The notes under the pieces were generated by a model, which was not told where the DNA came from, searched no databases, and worked only from the letters and a program-made list of their open reading frames with translations. A stretch of DNA of 64,000 nt. Origin: Eutrophomonas brisbanensis. GTDB taxonomy: Bacteria > Pseudomonadota > Gammaproteobacteria > Burkholderiales > Eutrophovitaceae. The stretch is from positions 186,001-250,000 of the forward strand of contig JAYQIQ010000004.1 in assembly GCA_038141705.1 (NCBI GenBank), in the 5' to 3' direction. A program made the translations under genes and the position numbers. This document shows, piece by piece, positions 54,519 to 62,955 of this stretch. Position 1 is the first letter of the stretch. Each line of letters begins with the position of its first letter.

Positions 54519-55400
54519 ATGAACAACAAAGATAAGCCTCCAGCCTCAGACAAACAGCCAGTTATACGTAAACTCATTCCCCGTACGAGCGAAACGTTAA
54601 CAGCGATTGGATTAGGTACGTACAGCGTCTTTGATTCACCGGCCCTCCAAAACAAGGATGGATCAATGGGACAAACACTCAAAAAATTTGTCGAACAAGG
54701 TGGGCAAATCATTGATAGCTCACCCATGTACGGCAACGCGGAAAATGTCGTTGGCGACCTTTTGCAGAAGCTTAACTTAACGAAAAAGATCTTTTACGCA
54801 ACGAAGGTTTGGACGCAAGGTGTCGAGTTTGGTCGGAGACAGATCAACCAATCGTTCAAATACTTCAGGGCTGACACCATCGATTTATTCCAAATTCATA
54901 ATCTAGTGGACTGGAAAACACATCTTCCGACCATTGAAAAACTGAAGGATGAAGGAGCAATTCGCTACGTTGGTATAACCCATTACCACAAAGGCAGTTA
55001 TCCAGAACTCAAGAAACTCATAAACACCAAGTTATTCGATTTCGTGCAGATCAATTACTCCATTCTCGAGCGTGAGGCTGCCGACAGGTTGCTTCGAACT
55101 GCCTAGCTCGAGGAAGTTTGCGTAATAGCAAATCGACCGTTCGCTAGCGGAAGTTCGTTATTTCGGATGGTAGAAGATAAACCGCTACCCGACTGGGCCA
55201 CTAAACTCGGCTGTCAACACTGGGCTCAATTATTTCTAAAGTACGTCATCTCTCATCCTGCCGTGACCGTCGCAATACCCGCAACTGGAAATCCAGTCCA
55301 TATGTCACAGAATATGGCTGCTGGCACTGGATCACTTCTCTCCGACGATGAGCAAAAAGAATTTGAAAAATACTTCGACCACATAACAGCGAAGAAATAA
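54519..55400 (+). CDS. Aldo/keto reductase (interrupted by an in-frame stop)
   Basis: An NADP-dependent oxidoreductase: LTAIGLGTYSVFDSPAL, IIDSSPMYGNAENVVGDLL (catalytic Tyr), KIFYATKVW (Lys), YVGITHYHKGSYPEL, and the downstream part ANRPFASGSSLFRM and SHPAVTVAIPATGN. A TAG at 55104-55106 interrupts the frame after LLRTA and the same frame reopens 20 codons later. Removing one C before it and adding one G after GCG gives TASSRKFAVIANRPF, which aligns better with the family than the interrupted frame. Two compensating indels are therefore likelier than a nonsense mutation. Start chosen at ATG 54519; an upstream TTG at 54495 is possible. Confidence 0.78.
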
Positions 55401-55454
55401 GGTAGTCTGTTAAAATCTGTAACGTCCTGGTAGTCCTATATAAGAGAGGAAAAT

Positions 55455-56057
55455 ATGTCATTTCTGAGGCTGGCATTCGCGGTAATACTTTTTGGAATTT
55501 TGACCAATCCTGCAAAGGCTGATCATCACAAGCAAACCTTATGGGATGCAATTGTCAAAGACGATCGATTCGCTACTTTTGCGGTATTAGTTGAGGACGC
55601 GGGCCTGAAGCACCTGTTTGATGAACGTAACAAAATGCCTGTTACAGTTTACATTCCAACAAACTTCGGGTTTCGCACTATGCCAGAGGCGATGAACCTG
55701 GCATTTCGTGACCCAGAGAACAAGAGTGCGCTCGTTAAACTTATTCGAAGTCATTATTTCCTTGGAACTTACCAAAACCCTGCGGATGGGGAAAGTTTTC
55801 TCACAGTCAATATTGATGGGAATCAAATAAAAATTGCGAACAATAAAGACTTGTTCGTCAAAGATATGGTTGTGAAAAGTCCAGAAATTAATGTGGGAAA
55901 AAGTAAGATCGTCCCGGTCGATTGCGTGATGTTTGTACAACCAAGCAAAACCGACTATCGCTTAACCGCGGAGCAACAGGAGAGTTTTGCAGTGACCTCG
56001 TGTTGCCTCAGGACTATGAAGGAAACGGCGGCATTCTTACAAACTGTCGTCTGGTAA
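55455..56057 (+). CDS. Fasciclin (FAS1) domain exported protein
   Basis: A 200-residue protein with a signal peptide (LRLAFAVILFGILTNPAKA). The FAS1 fold is seen in LWDAIVKDDRFATFAVLVED, PVTVYIPTNFGFRTMPEAMN and KSALVKLIRSHYFLG, followed by LTVNIDGNQIKI and KIVPVDCVMFVQ; the usual H1/YH motif is present as RSHYFLG. Such domains mediate adhesion or surface contacts. A RGAGGAAAA-type Shine-Dalgarno sequence (AGAGAGGAAAAT) precedes ATG 55455. A long perfect inverted repeat follows the stop codon. Confidence 0.88.
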   Translation: MSFLRLAFAVILFGILTNPAKADHHKQTLWDAIVKDDRFATFAVLVEDAGLKHLFDERNKMPVTVYIPTNFGFRTMPEAMNLAFRDPENKSALVKLIRSHYFLGTYQNPADGESFLTVNIDGNQIKIANNKDLFVKDMVVKSPEINVGKSKIVPVDCVMFVQPSKTDYRLTAEQQESFAVTSCCLRTMKETAAFLQTVVW

Positions 56058-56072
56058 AAAAATAATACTTAA

Positions 56073-56108
56073 CACCTGACAAGTGCTTCATTCAACACTT
56101 GTCAGGTG
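56073..56108. repeat. Perfect 13-bp inverted repeat between fasciclin and FAD-oxidase genes
   Basis: CACCTGACAAGTG (56073-56085) is exactly mirrored by CACTTGTCAGGTG (56096-56108) with a 10-base loop. It ends 16 bases before the ATG of the lipid-modification operon. No T tract follows on the plus strand, so it is a weak terminator at best; it could be a regulator site or an attenuating hairpin of the downstream operon. Confidence 0.7.
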
Positions 56109-56124
56109 ACAATCTAACGCATAA

Positions 56125-57447
56125 ATGTCCGATCGTCGGCGGCCACATGTCGTCATCATAGGCAGTGGAATCAGCGGCTTATCTGCAGCATGGCACCTGC
56201 GCGACCATGCCACAATCACCATACTTGAGAGAGAAGATCGACTCGGAGGGCACACTCACACCCACAAGATCGAACTTCCCGACCGGTCGGTAAAATGCGA
56301 CTCGGGTTTTATTGTTTTTAATAACAAAACATACCCAAACTTAAGCGATTGGTTTCGAAGACTCAAGGTCGAGATTCACGAAGCAGAAATGTCGTTTTCG
56401 GTTTCTGCCAAGGGTGGAAAATTCGAGTGGTCAGGTGCGAACCTTCGTTCTATCTTCACGCAACCAGAGCGCGTATTTGATATGTCGTTTCTTAGGATGC
56501 TGTATGACATTCTAAAATTTAACAAACGCGCGCCTGCAGATTATCGGGCGTCCCAGTCACAACATCTTAGCGATCTCTCGTTAAATGATTACCTTCGCTC
56601 AAAACGCTTTGGGAAGTACTTTACTGAATATTATTTGTTCCCGATGGCTGGAGCGATATGGTCAACCCCGGCGAGGGATATCGGAAATATTTCATTTAAT
56701 GCATTTACCGAGTTCTGCGTCAACCATGGACTACTACAGATCTTCGATCGACCACAATGGTTTAGCCTCGTTGGTGGGAGCAATAGTTATATTGAAAAAC
56801 TAAAACAAACCATAAAAGAGCGAAACTATCCGATCAGGTGGATCACGGAAATCGAAGCGCAAAACGTTTCTTTTGATGGCCAGGAATTAAGCATTAAAAG
56901 TCAATCAAAAAAAGATTCTAATAGGCACCAGTTTCAGGCTGACCATGTGGTTTTAGCCTGTAACGCTACGCAAGCCACAAGCATCTTAGCTTACTCTAGA
57001 CACCCAGCATCGAACGAGCTCAGCTTACTCAGAACTTACACCAATAAGGTTTATTTACACACCGATCCCCGCTTGATGCCGCAAAACAAAAGAGCATGGG
57101 CTGCGCGGAATTACTTCTCCCCTTCAAATGACATGAATAGCGTTTCGGTGACGTACTACATGAACTTACTCCAAAAACTCGATACAACCCACGATGTATT
57201 CGTATCGCTCAACCCCAGCATCTCGCCCGACCCGAAAACAATACAAAAAACACTTAGCTATGAGCATCCACAACTCGACTTACAAGCTCACCGCACGGTA
57301 GCCAGACTGAATGATACTCAAGGTCTGAATAATATTTGGTTCGCGGGAGCGTGGCTAGGAAACGGGTTCCATGAAAGCGGTTATACCTCTGGGAAAACCG
57401 TCGCTGAAAAAATTATCAATCGGAGTAGCCATTCGGATGCAACCTGA
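56125..57447 (+). CDS. FAD-dependent amine-oxidase-like oxidoreductase
   Basis: A 440-residue flavoprotein, first gene of a seven-gene operon. The dinucleotide site VVIIGSGISGLSAAWHL and ILEREDRLGGHTHTHKIEL open the protein, VKCDSGFIVFNNKTYPNL follows, and WFAGAWLGNGFHESGYTSGK closes it near the C-terminus. This is the flavoprotein that in many Proteobacteria accompanies DUF1365 and a cyclopropane-synthase-like enzyme, a cluster tied to fatty-acid modification and photooxidative stress. Its exact reaction is not established to my knowledge; a role in desaturation or oxidation of methylated acyl chains is inferred. Confidence 0.88.
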   Translation: MSDRRRPHVVIIGSGISGLSAAWHLRDHATITILEREDRLGGHTHTHKIELPDRSVKCDSGFIVFNNKTYPNLSDWFRRLKVEIHEAEMSFSVSAKGGKFEWSGANLRSIFTQPERVFDMSFLRMLYDILKFNKRAPADYRASQSQHLSDLSLNDYLRSKRFGKYFTEYYLFPMAGAIWSTPARDIGNISFNAFTEFCVNHGLLQIFDRPQWFSLVGGSNSYIEKLKQTIKERNYPIRWITEIEAQNVSFDGQELSIKSQSKKDSNRHQFQADHVVLACNATQATSILAYSRHPASNELSLLRTYTNKVYLHTDPRLMPQNKRAWAARNYFSPSNDMNSVSVTYYMNLLQKLDTTHDVFVSLNPSISPDPKTIQKTLSYEHPQLDLQAHRTVARLNDTQGLNNIWFAGAWLGNGFHESGYTSGKTVAEKIINRSSHSDAT

Positions 57448-58243
57448 ATACGGCATGACCGAAACAGCTACTAGTGATCCCTACCCTCAACTTATAGAGG
57501 GAGTGGTTTATCATCGCCGCTTCTCACCAAAACACCATTTCTTAAAGTCTCGCATTTTTTACACGCTTATCCCACTGCGTAATCTAGACAAACAACAACA
57601 CACGAGCCAACTAAAGTGGGGCAGTATTATTTTTGGGATCAATCGCCCCTCGCTAGTATCACTGAAGGACCAGGATCACGGCAATGGACAACCGCTCCTA
57701 AGATGGATTGAATCAATCATCCAATCCCACGAACTGTGCGACGAGATCGATGGTGAAATTTGGCTAATGAGCATTCCAAGAGTCTTGGGTTTTCAGTTTA
57801 AGCCAGTGAGTTTTTGGTTTTGTGAAAACAAATCAGGGCAAATCAAACTAATCGTCGCAGAGGTGAATAATACTTTCGGAGAAAGACATAGCTACGCCCT
57901 TTTCCCGACTAACGCCAAGGCCGGGTATGTCGATGGAGAAACTCTGATAGCCGAAAAAGCGCTTTACGTATCCCCTTTTTACAAAGTCGAGGGGAGATAC
58001 CACTTTACCTTCAAAGTAAATCGAACAAAAAAACAAATTTGTGCGATCATCGATTACGTAACCGATAAGATTCAGCTGAAAACCTCATTCACTGGAGAAA
58101 AAACGCCACTCAATCAGCGGTCATGTGCGATTGCTTGGCTCAAACTTCCTCTAATGAGCTTCAAGATCATTGCAAAAATTCACTGGAACGCCCTGCTTAT
58201 ATGGGCGAAGCGTGTGCCCCATACTTTGGGAACGCGTAAATGA
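57437..58243 (+). CDS. DUF1365 family protein
   Basis: About 268 residues from ATG 57437, overlapping the end of the previous gene by 11 bases (a later ATG at 57455 is possible). It shows EGVVYHRRFSPKHHFLKSRI, LMSIPRVLGFQFKPVSFWFC, VAEVNNTFGERHSYALFP, and KALYVSPFYKVEGRYHFTF, all diagnostic of DUF1365. The family is nearly always beside a FAD oxidoreductase and a cyclopropane synthase-like gene, as here. It shares its last bases with the next start codon (ATGA). Reaction unknown. Confidence 0.9.
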   Translation: MQPEYGMTETATSDPYPQLIEGVVYHRRFSPKHHFLKSRIFYTLIPLRNLDKQQHTSQLKWGSIIFGINRPSLVSLKDQDHGNGQPLLRWIESIIQSHELCDEIDGEIWLMSIPRVLGFQFKPVSFWFCENKSGQIKLIVAEVNNTFGERHSYALFPTNAKAGYVDGETLIAEKALYVSPFYKVEGRYHFTFKVNRTKKQICAIIDYVTDKIQLKTSFTGEKTPLNQRSCAIAWLKLPLMSFKIIAKIHWNALLIWAKRVPHTLGTRK

Positions 58244-59472
58244 ACAAGATGGCGAATCCAAATTTTCTACAAAAACAAGCGCTACACCTTTTGAGGAACA
58301 TCAAATACGGATCCTTGGAGTTAATCACGCCAGAAGACCAAGTTATCAACATCGGAGCCGATACAAGCCCGAACAGCAATCATGACAATGAGAGACTTCC
58401 GGCAAGTCTGAAACTTTTAGACTGGTCCGCTCTGAGCGATGCTCTAAAAAGAGGAGATATTGGATTCGGCGAAGGATTTATCAGTGGAAAATGGACTACG
58501 AATGATTTAACCAGTCTGCTGCTGATATTAAGTAAGAATAGACGCCACATATCACAAACTATTTATGGAAATAAACTTCGCTTGGTCTTGGACCGGCTAC
58601 TTCACTGGAAGCGGAGAAATACCAAAAACAACGCCGAAAAAAATATACTCGCACACTATGACTTAGGAAACGATTTCTACGAATTATGGTTAGACGATAC
58701 GATGACGTACTCAAGTGCTTTATTTCGGACTCATTCCAACGATGACGCTCATCGCTCTTTAGTCGATGCACAAATTCTCAAAATAGATACTGCCATTGAA
58801 AAACTTGGTGAACTTCAGCGAGACTCCGTTACGCTCGAAATTGGATGCGGCTGGGGGATGATGGCAGTTAGAAGACTCGAAAAACGACCTGGCCAACATG
58901 TCGGGCTAACACTCTCCCCTTCGCAACAAATTTGGGCGAAAAATCTACTACTCACAAACAAATTGGTTGATCGCTGTGACATTCGCATCGAAGACTATCG
59001 AGATACCCGAGGTCGTTATGACGGAATACTATCGATTGAGATGATTGAGGCTGTGGGTCAGAAGTACTGGCCAACTTTTTTCCAAAAGATTCATAATTGC
59101 CTCAAACCAGGGGCAAAAGCAGTTTTACAAGCGATAACCATCGACGATCAGCTTTTCGATCGTTACTCAAAGGGAACCGATTTCATTCAACGATATATCT
59201 TTCCGGGAGGAATGTTGCCATCTCTCAACGAAATTGAGAAACACGCTGAAAAAACAAATCTACAAGTTGAAAGTCGGTTTTCATTCGGCATGGACTACGC
59301 GGACACACTAAAGGAATGGAGAAACCGGTTCGAATCGAAAGAGGCCGAAATACAAAGACTCGGATTTTCCGATGAATTTCAAAGAATGTGGCGCTTTTAT
59401 TTGGCTTATTGCGAAGCAGGCTTCCGCTCGGGAGACTTGAATGTCTCCCAATTTACGCTCGGGGCAAACTAG
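58240..59472 (+). CDS. Cyclopropane-fatty-acyl-phospholipid synthase family methyltransferase
   Basis: A 410-residue SAM-dependent enzyme that methylates or cyclopropanates unsaturated acyl chains of phospholipids. NILAHYDLGNDFYELWLDD TMTYSSALF is the family signature; the SAM motif is VTLEIGCGWGMMAVRR. FLQRYIFPGGMLPS-type sequence appears as FIQRYIFPGGMLPS, and YCEAGFRSGDLNVSQF closes the protein. The N-terminal lipid-binding domain is present. It overlaps the DUF1365 stop (ATGA) and the start of the MFS gene, so all are one transcript. In homologous clusters such paralogues may make methylated rather than cyclopropane acids. Confidence 0.9.
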   Translation: MNKMANPNFLQKQALHLLRNIKYGSLELITPEDQVINIGADTSPNSNHDNERLPASLKLLDWSALSDALKRGDIGFGEGFISGKWTTNDLTSLLLILSKNRRHISQTIYGNKLRLVLDRLLHWKRRNTKNNAEKNILAHYDLGNDFYELWLDDTMTYSSALFRTHSNDDAHRSLVDAQILKIDTAIEKLGELQRDSVTLEIGCGWGMMAVRRLEKRPGQHVGLTLSPSQQIWAKNLLLTNKLVDRCDIRIEDYRDTRGRYDGILSIEMIEAVGQKYWPTFFQKIHNCLKPGAKAVLQAITIDDQLFDRYSKGTDFIQRYIFPGGMLPSLNEIEKHAEKTNLQVESRFSFGMDYADTLKEWRNRFESKEAEIQRLGFSDEFQRMWRFYLAYCEAGFRSGDLNVSQFTLGAN

Positions 59473-60730
59473 CGTCAATCTAATGTCGCCGAACACTTCC
59501 CAAGTGAGCGCTTTAGATTCATTACGATTTGGATTTATTGCATCCATCGTCGCGTCTGTTAGCCTGCCGTTATACATATCATTACCCTTGGTATATGCGG
59601 GAGAATTTGGACTACCGGTTGCGCAGGTCGGGATCATCCTCATGCTCGTACGTCTCCTCGATGGATTTACCGACCCTCTCTTCGGAAGACTAATTGACCG
59701 CACCAAGGAGAGACGCTTCCAAAAATGGATTATTCCAGCTTCTGTTTTGTTGACAATCGCCTACGGCTTAGTCCTCAATCCACCTACAAGCGTCTTAACC
59801 AAAACATCCCTGTTAATTTATCTTGCTGTTTTTACACTCTTTGTCTCCTTAGCAAATGGGGTAATTAGTGTCGCTGTGCACGCTTGGCCACCTTGCTGGA
59901 CCAGCGAACTACCAGAGCAGAAAAAACTTGTTAATCGTAGAGAGCAATTTACGGTGATCGGAGTTATAACAGCAACATTATTAGTGACTCAGAGCCAAAA
60001 CACTCTTTTTATCTCCTATCTTTTTTGCCTTACTGTGATCATTTACTTTGCAGCGAATAATCTCCCAGGGCAAGATGGCACCTCAACCGCCAGGAACCGA
60101 TTACAACTCTCGGCGTTAGCTCCAATTAGATGGACGCTCACTTATTTATTTCTAAATGCGCTAGCAAATGCAGTTGCCGCTACGTTATTTTTATTCTTTG
60201 TAACCGACTACCTGCTGTTTAGCAAAGGAGCGGGCGGGCAGTTGCTTATCGTGTATTTTATTGCTTCTTTATTGGGAATCTCACTTTGGTCGAAAATCAT
60301 TAATCGGTTACAACCAAAAATGACATTGAGCGTTTCAATGACACTTTCGATTATTGTCTTCCTATCAACCATTTTCCTGGATTCGTCAAATGCACCCTAT
60401 TTTTGGGTTATTTGCTTTTTGAATGGCTTAATCGTAGGAGCCGAGCTCATCTGTCCGTCTTTGATCATATCTCTAAAACTCAGCAAAAAGGGCGACTTAA
60501 AAGAAAACCCGTCAACGGTATTCCGTGTGTGGAGCTTACTCACCAAACTAAGTCTGGCAGTAGCTGCGGGTCTCTCGTTACCCGCGATTGGACTCTATGG
60601 TTACAATCCTGGAGTATCGAAAGGAAGTGTCGTCTTGCTGGCTGCATATGTGGGCATTCCATGTGCCTTGAAGCTCGCATCGCTTGCTTTAGTCATCTTA
60701 GAGAAACCTTATGGAAAAAATAGCCTCTAA
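59441..60730 (+). CDS. MFS transporter, GPH-like
   Basis: A 429-residue 12-helix transporter in the lipid-modification operon. Start ATG 59441, supported by GGGAG six bases upstream, overlapping the previous gene by 32 bases; ATG 59483 is an alternative without a Shine-Dalgarno sequence. LPLVYAGEFGLPVAQVGIIL and LVRLLDGFTDPLFGRLIDRT are typical of the glycoside-pentoside-hexuronide/melibiose-like group; the DxxTDPxxGxxxDRT motif is conserved. The substrate is unknown; export of a lipid or lipid precursor is a guess from context. Confidence 0.88.
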   Translation: MSPNLRSGQTSVNLMSPNTSQVSALDSLRFGFIASIVASVSLPLYISLPLVYAGEFGLPVAQVGIILMLVRLLDGFTDPLFGRLIDRTKERRFQKWIIPASVLLTIAYGLVLNPPTSVLTKTSLLIYLAVFTLFVSLANGVISVAVHAWPPCWTSELPEQKKLVNRREQFTVIGVITATLLVTQSQNTLFISYLFCLTVIIYFAANNLPGQDGTSTARNRLQLSALAPIRWTLTYLFLNALANAVAATLFLFFVTDYLLFSKGAGGQLLIVYFIASLLGISLWSKIINRLQPKMTLSVSMTLSIIVFLSTIFLDSSNAPYFWVICFLNGLIVGAELICPSLIISLKLSKKGDLKENPSTVFRVWSLLTKLSLAVAAGLSLPAIGLYGYNPGVSKGSVVLLAAYVGIPCALKLASLALVILEKPYGKNSL

Positions 60731-61259
60731 CACGAAAGTTTTAATAGCCGCACTGTTGATGCTTTTCTTACTTGCGTGTCATAAACAGGATACTAATATG
60801 AAATCGAGTGCAGAACCCACGCTATCTCCCGATATTTATTTTCAAGGAAAGTCCTATGGAGTCGGTTTTGTTCAGGATCGGTTTGGAAAGATCCGCAGAA
60901 GTTTTACTGTCTCCTTAATCGGAGATTTCGATGAATCGGGAGGTACGCTCGCAGAGGAATTTCATTGGTCCGATGGAGAGATAGAGAAACGAATCTGGAC
61001 CCTACGTAAAATCAACGAAAACTCATGGAAAGCAACCGCACCCGACATCATCGGCGAAGCGACGGGAGTTATCGAAGGAAATCTGCTTAAGTGGAATTAT
61101 GTTTTAAAAGTTCCGATAGGCGAGCGTCGTATCGCAATGAAATTCGACGATCAAATGATGTTATTTGAAGACGGAATTCTTGTTAACCGTGCGAGTTTTA
61201 GTAAATTCGGCATTCACCTAGGTGATGTTCTCGTTTCATTCTCAAAGGCAGCTTTGTAG
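60711..61259 (+). CDS. DUF3833 lipoprotein
   Basis: A 182-residue outer-membrane or periplasmic lipoprotein. The signal ends in a lipobox, LLMLFLLACHKQ (LLAC), with Cys 23 as lipidated residue. The mature domain shows YFQGKSYGVGFVQDRFGKIR, RSFTVSLIGDFD, WTLRKINENSWKATAPDIIG, LKWNYVLKVPIGERRIAMKF, and MLFEDGILVNRASFSKFGIH, the DUF3833 pattern. It overlaps the MFS gene by 20 bases. DUF3833 genes regularly close this kind of fatty-acid modification cluster; the role is unknown, perhaps lipid binding. Confidence 0.88.
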   Translation: MEKIASNTKVLIAALLMLFLLACHKQDTNMKSSAEPTLSPDIYFQGKSYGVGFVQDRFGKIRRSFTVSLIGDFDESGGTLAEEFHWSDGEIEKRIWTLRKINENSWKATAPDIIGEATGVIEGNLLKWNYVLKVPIGERRIAMKFDDQMMLFEDGILVNRASFSKFGIHLGDVLVSFSKAAL

Positions 61260-61261
61260 GC

Positions 61262-62041
61262 GTGTTTAAACTTAACAACCCGATCAAGAAATGGGCGGCA
61301 TGTAGAGTTTGGGTGATTGGCGCATCAGAGGGAATTGGATTAGCACTTGCGCAAGAACTTATCAAACTCGGCTCCGAAGTAACGGTGAGCGCCAGGAACG
61401 AGAATCGTCTGCGTGAGATCTATTCAGACAAAGCTCGAATTCGAGCGCTAGACGTGAGCAAACTGTCTGATTGCGAGAACTTACTAGCTGAATTTTCCAG
61501 GGATAAATCAACGCCAGATATCGTATTTTGGCTGCCAGCTATGTACCAACCTCTCCCAATAGTTGAGGAAGATAGTAGCTTATCCAACCAAATTATTACT
61601 ACGAATCTAACAAGTGCTTTCCATGTATTGCCTAGCATCGTTCGAACGTGGTGCAAGAAGCGTGAGACGGATAAGAATACTCATCTACACTGGATCTGGT
61701 TCTCGAGTCTAGCCGCCTACGGCGGACTCCCTAATGCCGCCGACTACGGCGCTTCAAAAGCTGGGCTCATGCATCTATCGGAAACGAGCTATATTGAACT
61801 TAGAAAAAAAGGTATCAACGTCACGCTCGTCTCTCCAGGGTTTGTTGATACCAGATTAACTAAAAAGAATACATTTCACATGCCATTCATAATACCTTCA
61901 CAAAAGGCCGCTTTGCTTACGCTCCGCGGGCTTAGTAAGGGGCAATATGAGATTCATTTTCCTAAGACAATGAGCCTGATCTTCAAATTGTTTCGTTTGC
62001 TTCCACGAGCGCTTTACTTTAGGCTAGCGCGTTTTTTGTAA
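61262..62041 (+). CDS. SDR family oxidoreductase of the lipid operon
   Basis: A 259-residue short-chain dehydrogenase. It starts at GTG 61262, 3 bases after the previous stop. VWVIGASEGIGLALAQELI is the cofactor site. The usual NNAG is replaced by FWLPAMYQPLP. The catalytic Ser lies in HWIWFSSLAAYGG and the Tyr-Lys pair in DYGASKAGLMHLS. LVSPGFVDTRLT and KAALLTLRGLSKGQYEIHFP follow. The tail FRLLPRALYFRLARFL is membrane-associated-looking. Long-chain acyl substrates would fit the operon, by inference. Confidence 0.88.
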   Translation: MFKLNNPIKKWAACRVWVIGASEGIGLALAQELIKLGSEVTVSARNENRLREIYSDKARIRALDVSKLSDCENLLAEFSRDKSTPDIVFWLPAMYQPLPIVEEDSSLSNQIITTNLTSAFHVLPSIVRTWCKKRETDKNTHLHWIWFSSLAAYGGLPNAADYGASKAGLMHLSETSYIELRKKGINVTLVSPGFVDTRLTKKNTFHMPFIIPSQKAALLTLRGLSKGQYEIHFPKTMSLIFKLFRLLPRALYFRLARFL

Positions 62042-62058
62042 GCCAAATCGGAAAATAA

Positions 62059-62946
62059 ATGGGATCTTTAGATAATATTCAGAAAAATGAGGGAAGCAAA
62101 ACTCAAGACGACATGCTTTATCCCAAATTATTCAAGGACCTTGAGCAAGTTCGTTGGCAAATGAGCGAGATCCCGTGGGGTGAATTCAACGACGAACTCC
62201 TATCGGACGAACAGGCACTCACCATAAAAATGAATGCAATCACCGAGTGGGCTGCGCTTCCTGCAACGGAGATGTTCCTGCGAGATAACGCGCACGATAG
62301 CGATTTTTCTGCATTTATGTCCGTTTGGTTTTATGAAGAACAGAAACACAGCTTGGTGTTGATCGAATATCTTCGGCGTTTTCGGCCAGAGCTCGTACCA
62401 AGTATTGATGAGCTTCATAATGTCCGATTTGAATTTGACCGCGCCCCACATCTAGAAACTTTGATGCTGCATTTTTGTGGAGAAATTCGACTTTATCATT
62501 GGTACCGCCGTGCATCGCAGTGGCATACCGAGCCAGTAATCAAACACATATACGAAACCATTGCGAAAGACGAGGCCAGACATGGCGGTGCGTACTCTCA
62601 GTACATGAAACGGGCGCTCAAAACGGATAAAGAAAATGCACAGCGTGCATTTAGCAAAATTGGAGTTCTAATGGCGTCAGCAAGACGCACGGCCTCCGCC
62701 TTACATCCGACAAATTTGCATGTTAATGAGAAATTATTTCCGAATGACACGGTACAGAGCCGACTCCCAGATCCCGAATGGCTAGAGACTTGGCTGGATG
62801 AGCAAATTTCATTCGATACCAGCTGGGAAGAGAAGGTGTCCGGACAAATTCTCAAAAATCTCGAGATTCTTCTAAAAGAAAAATTCTCTAGCGTTCAGGA
62901 TCTGAATCGATTCCGAAAATCACTCAACAGTGCGAAGACGGTGTAA
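62059..62946 (+). CDS. Ferritin-like diiron protein (acyl-ACP-desaturase-like)
   Basis: A 295-residue helical protein with two diiron half-sites. The first is ITEWAALPATEMFL with VWFYEEQKHSLVLIEYLRRF (E and EExxH). The second is HFCGEIRLYHWYRR with TIAKDEARHGGAYSQYM (E and DExxH). This resembles soluble stearoyl-ACP desaturases and related ferritin-like oxygenases. It lies 17 bases after the SDR, last in the operon. An oxygen-dependent desaturase or oxygenase acting on acyl chains is the natural inference and would make the cluster a candidate route to unusual (for example furan-type) fatty acids. Confidence 0.8.
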   Translation: MGSLDNIQKNEGSKTQDDMLYPKLFKDLEQVRWQMSEIPWGEFNDELLSDEQALTIKMNAITEWAALPATEMFLRDNAHDSDFSAFMSVWFYEEQKHSLVLIEYLRRFRPELVPSIDELHNVRFEFDRAPHLETLMLHFCGEIRLYHWYRRASQWHTEPVIKHIYETIAKDEARHGGAYSQYMKRALKTDKENAQRAFSKIGVLMASARRTASALHPTNLHVNEKLFPNDTVQSRLPDPEWLETWLDEQISFDTSWEEKVSGQILKNLEILLKEKFSSVQDLNRFRKSLNSAKTV

Positions 62947-62955
62947 TTCTTTACG

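Noticed and set aside
186..55400. Programmed frameshifting or phase variation as the cause of the broken genes
   Set aside because: No slippery-site-plus-stem pattern recurs, runs are often only 3-5 bases, and the affected genes are housekeeping enzymes not expected to be phase-variable.
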